A stretch of DNA of 33,102 nt from an uncultured Lachnospiraceae bacterium. Lineage in GTDB: Bacteria; Bacillota; Clostridia; Lachnospirales; Lachnospiraceae. The stretch is taken from assembly GCA_910586005.1 (NCBI GenBank), contig CAJUHG010000027.1:1-33102 (forward strand). The letters run 5' to 3'. The notes beneath the pieces were generated by a model. The model did no database searches, was not told the DNA's origin, and saw only the letters and a list, made by a program, of their open reading frames with translations. Made by a program: the position numbers and the translations under genes. This document shows positions 23,219 through 31,939 of the stretch, piece by piece; positions within the stretch are counted from its first letter, which is position 1; each line of letters starts with the position of its first letter.

Positions 23219-23986
23219 ATGACAGAGAAATATAAAGAACAAGCAGTAATTATCCGTCAGGAAGAGATTTCTTATGGGATTTATAGTGTATGGTTGAAAA
23301 CAGATAAAATTGCAGAACAAGCAAAACCAGGGCAATTTTTATCTGTATATTGTCATGAAGGAAGCAGATTATTACCACGCCCTATTAGTATTTGTGAGAT
23401 AGATAAAGCGGACCAAGCTGTGAGAATCGTGTATCGAGTGGTTGGAAAGGGGACAGAGGAATTGTCTCAATTAGGAACCGGAGATCATCTTGATATTGTT
23501 GGACCACTTGGCAATGGTTTTCCACTAAAAGATAAAAAAACTTTTTTAATTGGAGGTGGAATTGGCATTCCTCCTTTACTACAACTTGCTAAGGAGCTAC
23601 ATTGTGAAAAACAAATTATATTGGGATATAAGGATAATTTGTTTTTACACAAAGAATTTAAAAAGCAGGGCAATTTGTATATAGCAACAGAAGATGGCAG
23701 TTATGGAATAGAAGGAAACGTAATGGATGCTATTAGAGAAAATGGATTGGAAGCGGAAATTATTTATGCTTGTGGTCCTATGCCAATGCTTCGAGCAGTG
23801 AAAACATATGCAAAAGATAAAAATATAGAATGTTGGTTATCTTTGGAAGAAAAAATGGCATGTGGAATAGGAGCATGTCTTGCATGTGTTTGTAAGTCGA
23901 ATGAGCGAGATAATCATACAAATGTAAATAACAAAAGGATTTGTAAAGAAGGTCCTGTATTCCGTGCAGAGGAGGTAGAATTTTAA
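23219..23986 (+). CDS. pyrK: Dihydroorotate dehydrogenase B, electron-transfer subunit
   Basis: PyrK passes electrons from dihydroorotate oxidation at PyrD to NAD through FAD and a [2Fe-2S] cluster. The 255-residue protein has the FAD site RPISICEI near residue 60, a nucleotide loop GGGIGIPPLLQLAKEL near 115, the pyridine-nucleotide motif ACGPMPMLRAV, and the cysteine cluster CGIGACLACVCK with a last Cys in ICKEGPVF. TTTAGGAGA precedes the ATG. Its stop codon overlaps the pyrD start, so the two subunits are translated together. Confidence 0.95.
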   Translation: MTEKYKEQAVIIRQEEISYGIYSVWLKTDKIAEQAKPGQFLSVYCHEGSRLLPRPISICEIDKADQAVRIVYRVVGKGTEELSQLGTGDHLDIVGPLGNGFPLKDKKTFLIGGGIGIPPLLQLAKELHCEKQIILGYKDNLFLHKEFKKQGNLYIATEDGSYGIEGNVMDAIRENGLEAEIIYACGPMPMLRAVKTYAKDKNIECWLSLEEKMACGIGACLACVCKSNERDNHTNVNNKRICKEGPVFRAEEVEF

Positions 23987-24897
23987 TGATTACAAAAGTG
24001 AATTTAGCAGGTGTTACATTAAAAAATCCTGTTATGACTGCATCAGGAACCTTTGGTTCTGGAGCGGAATATGCGGAGTTTGTAGATTTGAATCAATTGG
24101 GAGCAGTGGTGACAAAAGGCGTAGCAAACAAACCTTGGGAAGGAAATCCAACTCCAAGAATTGCTGAAACTTATGGTGGAATGTTAAATGCAATAGGACT
24201 TCAGAACCCAGGAATAGATTTATTTGTAGAGCGTGATATTCCTTTTCTAACAAAATATGATACAAAGATTATTGTAAATGTATGTGGGAAAACACTAGAA
24301 GATTATTGTGAGGTAGTAAAACGTTTAGCTAATCAGCCAATAGATATGTTAGAAATTAATATTTCCTGTCCTAATGTGAAAGAAGGAGGTATTGCCTTTG
24401 GACAGAATCCTAAGATGGTAGAAGAAATTACAAGAGAAGTAAAAAAATATGCAAAACAACCTGTAATTATGAAGTTAAGCCCCAATGTTACAGATATTAC
24501 AGAGATGGCTAAGGCAGCAGAAGCAGGGGGAGCAGATGTAATTTCTTTAATTAATACAATTACAGGAATGAAAATAGATGTACATCGTAGAACTTTTGCA
24601 CTTGCAAATAAAACGGGCGGTCTGTCAGGTCCAGCGATTCATCCAATTGCAGTACGAATGGTATATGAAGTAGCTAAGGCAGTGGAAATTCCCATTATTG
24701 GTATGGGCGGAATTGGTACAGCGGAAGATGCTTTAGAAATGATTTTAGCAGGGGCCACAGCTATATCAGTGGGAACCGTTAATTTCCGTAATCCTAAAGT
24801 CACAATGGAAATTGTAAATGGGATTCGAGAGTATATGGAACAATATAGAGTGGAAGATATTAAAGAATTAATTGGCGCAGTAGATAAGTCAAATTAA
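23986..24897 (+). CDS. pyrD: Dihydroorotate dehydrogenase B, catalytic subunit
   Basis: The FMN enzyme oxidises dihydroorotate to orotate. It is the NAD-linked class 1B form, as shown by the adjacent pyrK and by the active-site cysteine in INISCPNVKEGG. Other marks are MTASGTFGSG at the start, VMKLSPNVTD, TGGLSGPAIHPIA and the FMN phosphate site GMGGIGTAEDALEMILAGA. The 303-residue length is normal. The start shares a TAATG overlap with pyrK, and GAGGAGG lies inside the end of pyrK. Confidence 0.97.
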   Translation: MITKVNLAGVTLKNPVMTASGTFGSGAEYAEFVDLNQLGAVVTKGVANKPWEGNPTPRIAETYGGMLNAIGLQNPGIDLFVERDIPFLTKYDTKIIVNVCGKTLEDYCEVVKRLANQPIDMLEINISCPNVKEGGIAFGQNPKMVEEITREVKKYAKQPVIMKLSPNVTDITEMAKAAEAGGADVISLINTITGMKIDVHRRTFALANKTGGLSGPAIHPIAVRMVYEVAKAVEIPIIGMGGIGTAEDALEMILAGATAISVGTVNFRNPKVTMEIVNGIREYMEQYRVEDIKELIGAVDKSN

Positions 24898-24942
24898 TAC
24901 AAGCATTACTAATTATAATTCATGTAAGGAGAAAGGAAATAG

Positions 24943-25617
24943 ATGGAAAATTATAAGAAAGAATTTATTGAATTTATGATAGATTGTCAAGTATTGAAAT
25001 TTGGCGAGTTTGTGTTAAAAAGTGGAAGAAAATCCCCATTTTTTATGAATGCGGGTGCTTATGTAACAGGTTCGCAGCTTTGCAAATTAGGAGAATATTA
25101 TGCTAGAGCAATTCATGAACACTATGGTGATGATTTTGATGTTTTGTTTGGGCCTGCATATAAAGGGATTCCTTTAAGTGTTATAACCACTATGGCATAT
25201 AGTAAATTATTTGGAAAGGAAATTCGCTATTGTTCTAATCGTAAGGAAGTAAAAGACCATGGAGATGCTGGAATTTTATTGGGAAGCAAGTTGCAAGATG
25301 GAGATAAAGTAGTGATTGTTGAAGATGTTACTACCTCAGGAGCTTCTATGGAAGAGACTGTTCCAATTATTCGTGCACAGGCAGATATTCAGATTAAAGG
25401 TTTAATGGTATCCTTAAATCGTATGGAACGTGGAAAAGGCGAAAAAAGTGCTTTAGAAGAAATAAAAGAATTGTACCATTTTGAGACAAATGCCATTGTA
25501 ACGATGCAAGATGTGCTAGAATACTTGTATAATAGGCCATATAAAGGAAATATATATATAAATGAAAAAATAAAAGTAGCCATTGATGATTATTATGCAC
25601 AATATGGCGCAAAATAG
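24943..25617 (+). CDS. pyrE: Orotate phosphoribosyltransferase
   Basis: PyrE joins orotate and PRPP to make OMP, the substrate of PyrF. The 224-residue protein shows LKSGRKSPFFMNAG near the N terminus, GPAYKGIPL near residue 71, and the PRPP signature VVIVEDVTTSGASMEE (about 125-140). GTAAGGAGAAAGG lies before the ATG at 24943. It closes the pyr set; the small membrane gene that follows starts ten bases later and is probably in the same transcript. Confidence 0.96.
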   Translation: MENYKKEFIEFMIDCQVLKFGEFVLKSGRKSPFFMNAGAYVTGSQLCKLGEYYARAIHEHYGDDFDVLFGPAYKGIPLSVITTMAYSKLFGKEIRYCSNRKEVKDHGDAGILLGSKLQDGDKVVIVEDVTTSGASMEETVPIIRAQADIQIKGLMVSLNRMERGKGEKSALEEIKELYHFETNAIVTMQDVLEYLYNRPYKGNIYINEKIKVAIDDYYAQYGAK

Positions 25618-25627
25618 GAGAAAAGAT

Positions 25628-25780
25628 ATGAATGAAAAAATATATAAGACAATGGCCGTAACGGGAGCTGGAAATATTGCACTTGGTATTATTGTATTGG
25701 TAAGTGGAATTGCCTGTGGAATTCTTGTGATAGTTAATGGTGCAAAAATCTTGAAGCGTAAATCAGATATTATATTTTAA
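25628..25780 (+). CDS. 50-residue membrane protein downstream of pyrE
   Basis: I chose the ATG at 25628 because AGGAGAAAAG precedes it; in-frame starts further upstream lie inside pyrE. The 50-residue product has a short N-terminal segment, then a long hydrophobic Gly-rich stretch (about residues 9-38: NIALGIIVLVSGIACGILVI) and a basic tail (KILKRKSD). This fits one long or two short membrane helices with Gly packing. I do not recognise a named family and infer no function. Confidence 0.7.
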   Translation: MNEKIYKTMAVTGAGNIALGIIVLVSGIACGILVIVNGAKILKRKSDIIF

Positions 25781-25791
25781 GGGTTGAGAAA

Positions 25792-26271
25792 TTGAAAAAA
25801 GATTATAAAAAAATACTCCGAATATGTAGTAAAATCATGTTCGGAGTCTATATTATTTGTTTGGCTTATTTTCTGTTTTTTGCAGAAAGTACAGGGCGTA
25901 CCTTTGAAGGAAGAACCTATCATTATAATCTGGAGCTATTTAAAGAAATTAGACGCTTTATTATTTACCGTCATGCCTTAGGAACAAAAGCAGTACTATT
26001 GAATTTATTTGGAAATATTGTAGCATTTTTTCCCTTTGGATTTTTTTTGCCAATATTGTATCCAAAATGTCGCTCATTTTTGTATACAGTATTTTTTAGT
26101 TTTGAATTCAGCCTTTTGGTAGAAACGATTCAATTAGTGTCAAAAGTAGGAAGTTTTGATGTTGATGATATGTTGTTAAATACAATAGGAGGAGCCATAG
26201 GTTGTCTAATATTTTTTTGGATGAACCGAATAAGGAGAGCTTATGAAGCGAAAGAAAAGAAATCATTATAA
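25792..26271 (+). CDS. VanZ-family membrane protein
   Basis: The 159-residue protein has the VanZ-like layout: an N-terminal helix (about 13-30), the NLFGNIVAFFPFGFFLPIL segment (about 66-84), a third helix with SLLVETIQLVSKVGSFDVDDMLLNTIGG (about 106-133), and a final helix. VanZ of Enterococcus gives low-level teicoplanin resistance, but most homologues are uncharacterised and resistance should not be inferred. The start is a TTG at 25792 with only a weak AAGGG site, so the N terminus is less certain. The next gene overlaps its 3' end by 29 bases. Confidence 0.85.
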   Translation: MKKDYKKILRICSKIMFGVYIICLAYFLFFAESTGRTFEGRTYHYNLELFKEIRRFIIYRHALGTKAVLLNLFGNIVAFFPFGFFLPILYPKCRSFLYTVFFSFEFSLLVETIQLVSKVGSFDVDDMLLNTIGGAIGCLIFFWMNRIRRAYEAKEKKSL

Positions 26272-26566
26272 ATTTGCAGGAAAAAAGCATTCCAAAAGAG
26301 GAAAAATATCATTGGTATTAGGTCTTTTTTCTATATTACTAGGAATTAGTATGGTAATATTTTCAGTAGAATGTGATGGAAATGCTAGTGTATATATAGG
26401 AAGTATAGGTTTATTTGCAATGATTTTATCAGCAATATCACTGTTAATTGGAATTACAAGTTTTCGGGAAGAAAGCTATAAATTATTCCCCATATTAGGT
26501 AGCATCTGTTCAGGTTGTACATTAGCAGGATGGTTGGCAATTTATATGCTTGGATTATATATGTAA
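26243..26566 (+). CDS. Small membrane protein resembling DUF6142
   Basis: The 107-residue protein starts with a basic cytoplasmic segment (KRKKRNHYKFAGKKHSKRGK), followed by three hydrophobic helices (about 23-41, 50-70, 82-104). The HSKRG motif before the first helix and SFREE before the third resemble the DUF6142 family of Lachnospiraceae; I assign this from memory with moderate confidence. Its ATG lies inside the VanZ-like gene (AAGGAGAG upstream), so the two are translationally coupled. The function is unknown. Confidence 0.75.
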   Translation: MKRKKRNHYKFAGKKHSKRGKISLVLGLFSILLGISMVIFSVECDGNASVYIGSIGLFAMILSAISLLIGITSFREESYKLFPILGSICSGCTLAGWLAIYMLGLYM

Positions 26567-26591
26567 GAAAAATAGAAAGGCATGAAAGTTT

Positions 26592-28661
26592 ATGAGTTAT
26601 CAAGAAGTGTGGCAGTCCTATCGCGAAAAGGTAAAAGAAAGATTTCCTCTTGTGATGGAACGATTAGAAAAAATAGGAAAAGAAGAAACGATACAACAAC
26701 CATATAGAAATTATTTTCGTCAAGTTGCAGCTTTTTTAAGAAATCTTGGAACTATAGAATATGAAGTTACATCTGGAAAATGGGAAAAGAAAAGTCTAGA
26801 AGAATTAAAAGAAGAAAACAATGCACTTTATAAAGAAATATTACCAGAAAATTATAAAAATAGTTATGGAAATCCAGAATATGCAGTAAAACAATTAGGA
26901 GAGCAATATGGAAAATTGTTAAGTGCAGTTTATGCTGATATTCGTTCCTTGATTCCTTATGCATATGAAGGAAGGATATATGACATTACAATATTTAGTG
27001 AATTGTTTGTTGAGATATATAATTGTTTTGAAGCAGAAAATTCACCAAAAGAAAAAGAATTACAACAGATTTTATATTGGTTTTTCCATGACTATGGAGA
27101 AGTTTTTGTAGAATATGGTGTTATGACACAAACAAATCCTGAATTGGATTTTTATACTTGCATTATTATGGATAGTGATTTGGGAGATTTGCGTTATCTC
27201 TATCGTTATGGTGCTTATATTTCAGAAAATGAAATTAAAACAGCAGAATTTTTAAATAGCCTTTCAGAGGAAAAGATTCAGGATATGGCAGATACTTATA
27301 CAGAAGGATATCGCATAGGTTTTGAAGTAACTAGAAAAGATTTATCCAAAAAGAAATTTGTAGATTTGCGTTATCCTATTGGGTTTGAGCGGATGATGCG
27401 AGCGGCAGTAAAGAATTTTCAAAAAATGAAATTGCAACCAGTAGTAACAAGAAGTGGCGAATTATCTTTTTCGGGTAGGGGAAATGGTGGAGCTTCTATA
27501 GAAAGTACTTCACCAAATCGTCAGTATGAATATGACCATAAATCAGATAAGGCATTATATTTGGACAAGGCTTTTATTGAGAGGCGATTAGAAGTATTAA
27601 AAACTGCATATGAAGAGCGAAAACAAGAAGCAGCTTGGTATGCAGGTCCAGCTGTGGTAGAAACGTTTGGAAAAGCAGGATTTGAACCAATTTTAAATCC
27701 TTTTGCTTGTCAATTTAGTGAAAAACAACAAAGGTTAAATGTATATTATTCTAATGCAGCAATGCAGATTACAAATCAGTATATCAAAGGGGAAGAACGT
27801 AGTTTTACAATTATTGCATATCCAATACCAGAAATAGGTACAAAATATGAAGAAATTTTTGCTAAGACAGTAGAAGTGAATACTTTGGATTATAAATTGT
27901 ATCAGGAAATGCAGCAAAAAATAATTGATGTTTTAGATGAAGGAATATTTGTTCATATTACAGGAAAGGAAAAGAATCAGACAGATTTGACAATAGCTTT
28001 GTATCCTCTAAAAGATAAAAGAAAAGAAACTATTTTTGAAAATTGTGTAGCTGATGTAAATATTCCTGTAGGAGAAGTATTTACTTCTCCAGTTTTAAAA
28101 GGAACAAATGGACATCTTCATGTGACACAAGTCTATTTAAATGGATTAAAATATCTAGATTTAGAAATAGATTTTAAAGATGGTATGATTTGTCACTATT
28201 CTTGCAAAAATTTTTCAACAGAAGAAGAAAATCTTGCATTTTTAAAGGAAAATCTTTTGAAACATCATGAGACACTTCCACTTGGAGAATTTGCAATTGG
28301 GACAAATACTACTGCTTATCGAATGGGAATTGATTATCAGATTCAAGATAAATTACCAATTTTAATTGCAGAAAAGACAGGCCCTCATTTTGCAGTTGGA
28401 GATACTTGTTATAGCTGGGCAGAAGACATCCCTGTGTATAATCCAGATGGAAAGGAAATTGTGGCAAGAGATAATGAAATATCTATCCTTAGAAAAGAAG
28501 ATACACAAAAAGCTTATTTTAATTGTCACACAGATATTACTATTCCATATGACGAGTTAGATCAAATTACCATACAGAAAAAAGATGGAAGCACTATAGA
28601 TATTATTAGAGATGGAAAGTTTGTAGTACCAGGTACAGAATTATTAAATGAACCACTTTGA
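26592..28661 (+). CDS. M29-type aminopeptidase with long N-terminal extension
   Basis: The C-terminal half resembles thermophilic metallo-aminopeptidases of family M29 (AmpS/PepS). It has NIPVGEVFTSPVLKGTNG (about residues 492-509), LPLGEFAIGTNTTAY (about 563-577) and EKTGPHFAVGDTCYSW (about 594-609). Glu and His in these motifs are the expected ligands of the two metals. Classical members are about 410 residues; this one is 689, with about 280 extra N-terminal residues of unknown fold rich in Glu, Lys and Tyr. No signal peptide is present, so a cytoplasmic role in peptide breakdown is likely. The ribosome binding site (AGAAAGG) is further from the ATG than usual. Confidence 0.82.
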   Translation: MSYQEVWQSYREKVKERFPLVMERLEKIGKEETIQQPYRNYFRQVAAFLRNLGTIEYEVTSGKWEKKSLEELKEENNALYKEILPENYKNSYGNPEYAVKQLGEQYGKLLSAVYADIRSLIPYAYEGRIYDITIFSELFVEIYNCFEAENSPKEKELQQILYWFFHDYGEVFVEYGVMTQTNPELDFYTCIIMDSDLGDLRYLYRYGAYISENEIKTAEFLNSLSEEKIQDMADTYTEGYRIGFEVTRKDLSKKKFVDLRYPIGFERMMRAAVKNFQKMKLQPVVTRSGELSFSGRGNGGASIESTSPNRQYEYDHKSDKALYLDKAFIERRLEVLKTAYEERKQEAAWYAGPAVVETFGKAGFEPILNPFACQFSEKQQRLNVYYSNAAMQITNQYIKGEERSFTIIAYPIPEIGTKYEEIFAKTVEVNTLDYKLYQEMQQKIIDVLDEGIFVHITGKEKNQTDLTIALYPLKDKRKETIFENCVADVNIPVGEVFTSPVLKGTNGHLHVTQVYLNGLKYLDLEIDFKDGMICHYSCKNFSTEEENLAFLKENLLKHHETLPLGEFAIGTNTTAYRMGIDYQIQDKLPILIAEKTGPHFAVGDTCYSWAEDIPVYNPDGKEIVARDNEISILRKEDTQKAYFNCHTDITIPYDELDQITIQKKDGSTIDIIRDGKFVVPGTELLNEPL

Positions 28662-28720
28662 ATCCAAGAAAATGTAAACTAATACCAATCAGAAAATATT
28701 TTAAATAAAGGAGAAAAATT

Positions 28721-29221
28721 ATGGCAAAAGTAGGAATTGTAATGGGTAGTGATTCAGATATGCCAGTAATGGCAAAAGCTGCAGATATTTTAGAAGAACT
28801 AGGAGTTGAATATGAGATGACAATTATTTCAGCTCATAGGGAGCCAGATGTATTTTTTGAATATGCTAAATCTGCAGAGGAGAAAGGATTTAAGGTAATT
28901 ATTGCAGGTGCAGGGATGGCGGCTCATTTGCCTGGTATGTGTGCAGCAATTTTTCCAATGCCAGTGATAGGAATACCAATGCATACTACCTCATTGGGAG
29001 GAAAAGATTCTTTATATTCTATTGTTCAGATGCCTTCTGGTATTCCAGTTGCCACAGTGGCAATTAATGGAGGCGTTAATGCAGGACTTTTAGCGGCAAA
29101 GATACTTGCTGTTTCTGATAAAATACTATTAGAAAAATTAAAAGATTATTCACAAAAATTGAAAGCACAAGTAGAAACAAAAGATGCTCATTTAAAAGAA
29201 GTGGGATACAAGAATTATTAA
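28721..29221 (+). CDS. purE: N5-carboxyaminoimidazole ribonucleotide mutase
   Basis: PurE rearranges N5-CAIR to CAIR in purine synthesis. The 166-residue protein has the class I motifs GSDSDMPVM near residue 9, SAHREPD near 40, AGAGMAAHLPGM near 67 and GIPMHTTSLGGKDSLYSIVQMP near 87. TAAAGGAG precedes the ATG. No purK gene is in the window. purM, a common neighbour in related genomes, lies 3 kb further on beyond two unrelated genes. Confidence 0.97.
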   Translation: MAKVGIVMGSDSDMPVMAKAADILEELGVEYEMTIISAHREPDVFFEYAKSAEEKGFKVIIAGAGMAAHLPGMCAAIFPMPVIGIPMHTTSLGGKDSLYSIVQMPSGIPVATVAINGGVNAGLLAAKILAVSDKILLEKLKDYSQKLKAQVETKDAHLKEVGYKNY

Positions 29222-29272
29222 TAATACTACTTGTTTATACCCATCAAGTCTTCTATTGTTATAGATAAGAAC

Positions 29273-29305
29273 AAATAAAACCAGACAATTTGTCTGGTTT
29301 TATTT
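29273..29305. terminator. Perfect bidirectional terminator between purE and the second chemoreceptor gene
   Basis: AAATAAAACCAGACAA (29273-29288) and TTGTCTGGTTTTATTT (29290-29305) are exact reverse complements around one base. The GC core is flanked by A-rich and T-rich arms, so it can stop transcription from either side. It separates convergent purE and the minus-strand chemoreceptor gene. Confidence 0.9.
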
Positions 29306-29315
29306 GTGATAATTA

Positions 29316-31061
29316 TTAATCTAAATCAATATTGTTGATAGAGGATTGTGAATTATTATATCTTGTGTCTGAAGCTTGAAAAGCATATTCCTCACGAAGC
29401 ACGAATTTGGCAACAAGATTTTTAAGCATATCTGCTTGATGTGAAAGTTCTTGGCTTGCTGCAGCACTTTGAACAGCTGTAGCTGAATTTGTTTGTACTA
29501 CACTTGAAATTTGGTCTACACCCAAAGTTACCTGTTCAATAGCACTTGCTTGTTCTTCTGCAGCATCTGCAATCATATCCACTTTGGATGAAGCTACTCG
29601 AACTTCATCTACTACTTTTATAAGAGATTGTGCGGTTGAATCTGCAATTTCTGTACCACGTGCTACAGCTTTGATAGAACTTTCAATTAGTTCAGCAGTA
29701 TCTTTGGAAGCAGCAGAACTCTTACTAGCTAAATTACGCACCTCGTCAGCAACTACTGCAAAGCCTTTGCCTGCAATGCCTGCCCGAGAAGCCTCTACAG
29801 CTGCATTGAGGGCCAATATATTTGTTTGGAAAGCAATATCTTCAATCGTTTTGATAATTTTTCCAATTTCATTAGATTTACGAGTAATTTCTTCCATAGC
29901 AGCCATCATATCACGCATCTGATTGTTACATTGTTCTACTTCATCACCAGCCGTACTTGATTGTTCTCTAGCTTCTAAAGCATTACTAGCAGTATCTTTT
30001 ACTTGTTGAGAAATACCTGAAATAGTAGTGGCAAGTTCTTCTACAGCAGCAGCCTGTTCTGTAGCACCTTGGGAAAGTGCCTGTGCTCCAATAGATACTT
30101 GATCAGAACCAGATGCAACTTGATCAGCACTACGATTAATTTGACCCAAAGTGGAACTTAAATCACGGTTTAGTTCTCGAATAGATAACAATAAACTCTG
30201 GAAATTTCCAACATAGCGTTCTTCTGCTTTTGTACGTACATCAAAATTACCATTTGCCATTTCGCTTAAAATCATAGAGGCATCAGAAATAACATCTTCT
30301 AAGATATTAGTCATATTTTTAAATGCATTTGATAAACTACCTAATTCATCTTTAGATTTATAGTTTACAACAATATCAAAATCACCTTCTACAATCTTCT
30401 CAGCAGATTTTTCCAATTCACGGAGAGGTCGCGTAATGGAACGTGTCAAATAGGTAGAAAGTAACATTGTGATTACCAATGCAACAATAGCCATAATCAT
30501 CTGTAGAGCAACTAATTTTTTTTGCAAATCAACAGTATTCTGATAATCTAATTCAGCACTTTCTTCTGCTAAATTGCTAATCTGTATAAGTGTATTTACA
30601 GCTTCATCTACCAAAGGTTGATATTCATTGAGTAATATGTCACGCGCTTTTTCCATGTCTTTTTCAGCTGTATTAATAACTGTTTCTTGTAATTCAACTG
30701 CTCTAGTGATACTAGAAGCAAATGCATCTAACAATGCAGAATCTTCCTTAAAATTTTCAAATAGCCAATTTCCGTTTTCCTCCAATAAGGACAATTCCTT
30801 CTCTAGATCTTCTAGGTGAGAATTACTTTTAGTATCATCATCTTCAAGTGTGATGAATGCAAGGTCCTTTACTATAATTTGTAATCCTCGGCGCATACCC
30901 ATGACTTTATTGGTAATTTGATAACCTACCTTATAGAATTGTGAATACTTATCAGCATTTTTTTCTAAGCCCCAAATGGCGGTTACTACTGTCACGCAGA
31001 ATAGTATAATGATAAGCATAAAGGTAATTAGTAGTTTTGTTCCAATTTTTAAATTCTTCAT
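29316..31061 (-). CDS. Methyl-accepting chemotaxis protein with four-helix-bundle-like sensor
   Basis: I chose the ATG at 31061 because CAGGGGG lies just upstream; an earlier in-frame ATG has no site. The 581-residue receptor has a first membrane helix (about 10-30), an extracellular helical domain of about 150 residues (31-185) like 4HB_MCP sensors, a second helix (about 187-209), HAMP (about 210-265), and the signalling coil with IAFQTNILALNAAVEASRAG at its tip. The family binds small molecules or partner proteins; this ligand is unknown. It lies apart from the che block but would use the same CheA and CheW. It points into purE across a shared terminator. Confidence 0.94.
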   Translation of the reverse strand: MKNLKIGTKLLITFMLIIILFCVTVVTAIWGLEKNADKYSQFYKVGYQITNKVMGMRRGLQIIVKDLAFITLEDDDTKSNSHLEDLEKELSLLEENGNWLFENFKEDSALLDAFASSITRAVELQETVINTAEKDMEKARDILLNEYQPLVDEAVNTLIQISNLAEESAELDYQNTVDLQKKLVALQMIMAIVALVITMLLSTYLTRSITRPLRELEKSAEKIVEGDFDIVVNYKSKDELGSLSNAFKNMTNILEDVISDASMILSEMANGNFDVRTKAEERYVGNFQSLLLSIRELNRDLSSTLGQINRSADQVASGSDQVSIGAQALSQGATEQAAAVEELATTISGISQQVKDTASNALEAREQSSTAGDEVEQCNNQMRDMMAAMEEITRKSNEIGKIIKTIEDIAFQTNILALNAAVEASRAGIAGKGFAVVADEVRNLASKSSAASKDTAELIESSIKAVARGTEIADSTAQSLIKVVDEVRVASSKVDMIADAAEEQASAIEQVTLGVDQISSVVQTNSATAVQSAAASQELSHQADMLKNLVAKFVLREEYAFQASDTRYNNSQSSINNIDLD

Positions 31062-31369
31062 CTTCGGCCCCCTGTGTTTCGTTATAAACAATAGTAATCT
31101 TCTATGTAATAGAACTATATTTTGTATCAGATTACAAATGTTTAAAGGATTATAAATTTATTGGATTGTTCCACATAAATAAATTATAATAGATTCTTAT
31201 CAATTTGTCTACTTAAAGTTATCAGTGCAATTGCAACAATTATAATTGTAAATAATAACATCTGACTTGTATATTTTTTTCCAAACTGGCACTTTCCTTA
31301 AGATTATTTTATTCGTATGATTAGTTAGAAAATCAAAGACCATATAACTAAACAAAAAGAGGGAAAACA
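31062..31369. promoter_or_regulatory. 308-base divergent control region, chemoreceptor/ECF S component
   Basis: No gene is visible. Two perfect palindromes stand side by side: TGCAATTGCA (31226-31235) and ACAATTATAATTGT (31236-31249). Both share the CAATTG/ATTGT core and are the size of dimeric-repressor operators. A possible plus-strand promoter pairs TTTCCT (about 31294) with TATGAT 17 bases later; its -35 box is poor. I see no riboswitch core for thiamin, cobalamin or other vitamins. Confidence 0.4.
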
Positions 31370-31939
31370 ATGGAAAAAAGTACAAAAAAAATTGTAATTG
31401 CAGCTTTGATGGCAGCTTTTACCTGCATAGCAACAATGATATTAAAATGGCCTATGCCAACACTTGGTTATATTCATATAGGCGATGGAATGGTTTTACT
31501 TTGTGGAATAGTATTAGGTCCTGTTACAGGAATGTTTTCAGCAGGCATTGGATCTATGTTCGCTGATTTTTTTTCAGGTTATATTTCTTTTGCTCCTGCT
31601 ACCCTTATGATTAAAGCATCCACTGCAGGAATTAGTGGATTCTTGTTTCACAAACTAAAACACCATGTAAAAGCTACATATGTTCGTAACATAGTGATAA
31701 TTGTCAGTGGAATTATTGGAGAATCTATTATGGTGATTGGATATTTTCTTTATGAGACTGGAATTGCTGCTTTTGCTTCTGGTGGATTTTCTCCTGCTGC
31801 ACTTGCTGCTGGTGCAGTTGCCTCAGTTGTTGGAATTCCTTTTAATATCATACAAGGTGTGGTAGGAATTTTCATTTGTCTTTTGGTGTTGCCTATTTTA
31901 TTGAAAATATCTGATATTCGAGATTGGATCTTACTATAA
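31370..31939 (+). CDS. ECF transporter substrate-binding (S) component
   Basis: The 189-residue membrane protein has about six helices and an S-component start (TKKIVIAALMAAFTCIATMIL), then GYIHIGDGMVLLCGIVLGPVTGMFSAGIGSMFADFFSGY, a pattern of the ECF-ribofla_trS-like group that includes vitamin-precursor binders. The Ala-rich first helix normally packs against the shared EcfT subunit. No ecfA or ecfT gene lies here, so it would use a common energy module from elsewhere in the genome. The substrate cannot be read from the sequence. AAAGAGGGAAAAC precedes the ATG at 31370. Confidence 0.88.
   Translation: MEKSTKKIVIAALMAAFTCIATMILKWPMPTLGYIHIGDGMVLLCGIVLGPVTGMFSAGIGSMFADFFSGYISFAPATLMIKASTAGISGFLFHKLKHHVKATYVRNIVIIVSGIIGESIMVIGYFLYETGIAAFASGGFSPAALAAGAVASVVGIPFNIIQGVVGIFICLLVLPILLKISDIRDWILL

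Noticed and set aside
31087..31115. Another remnant of the dispersed palindrome (AACAATAG, then CTATGTAATAGAAC)
   Set aside because: The match is short, the centre is missing, and it lies upstream of a start codon rather than after a stop, unlike the other copies.
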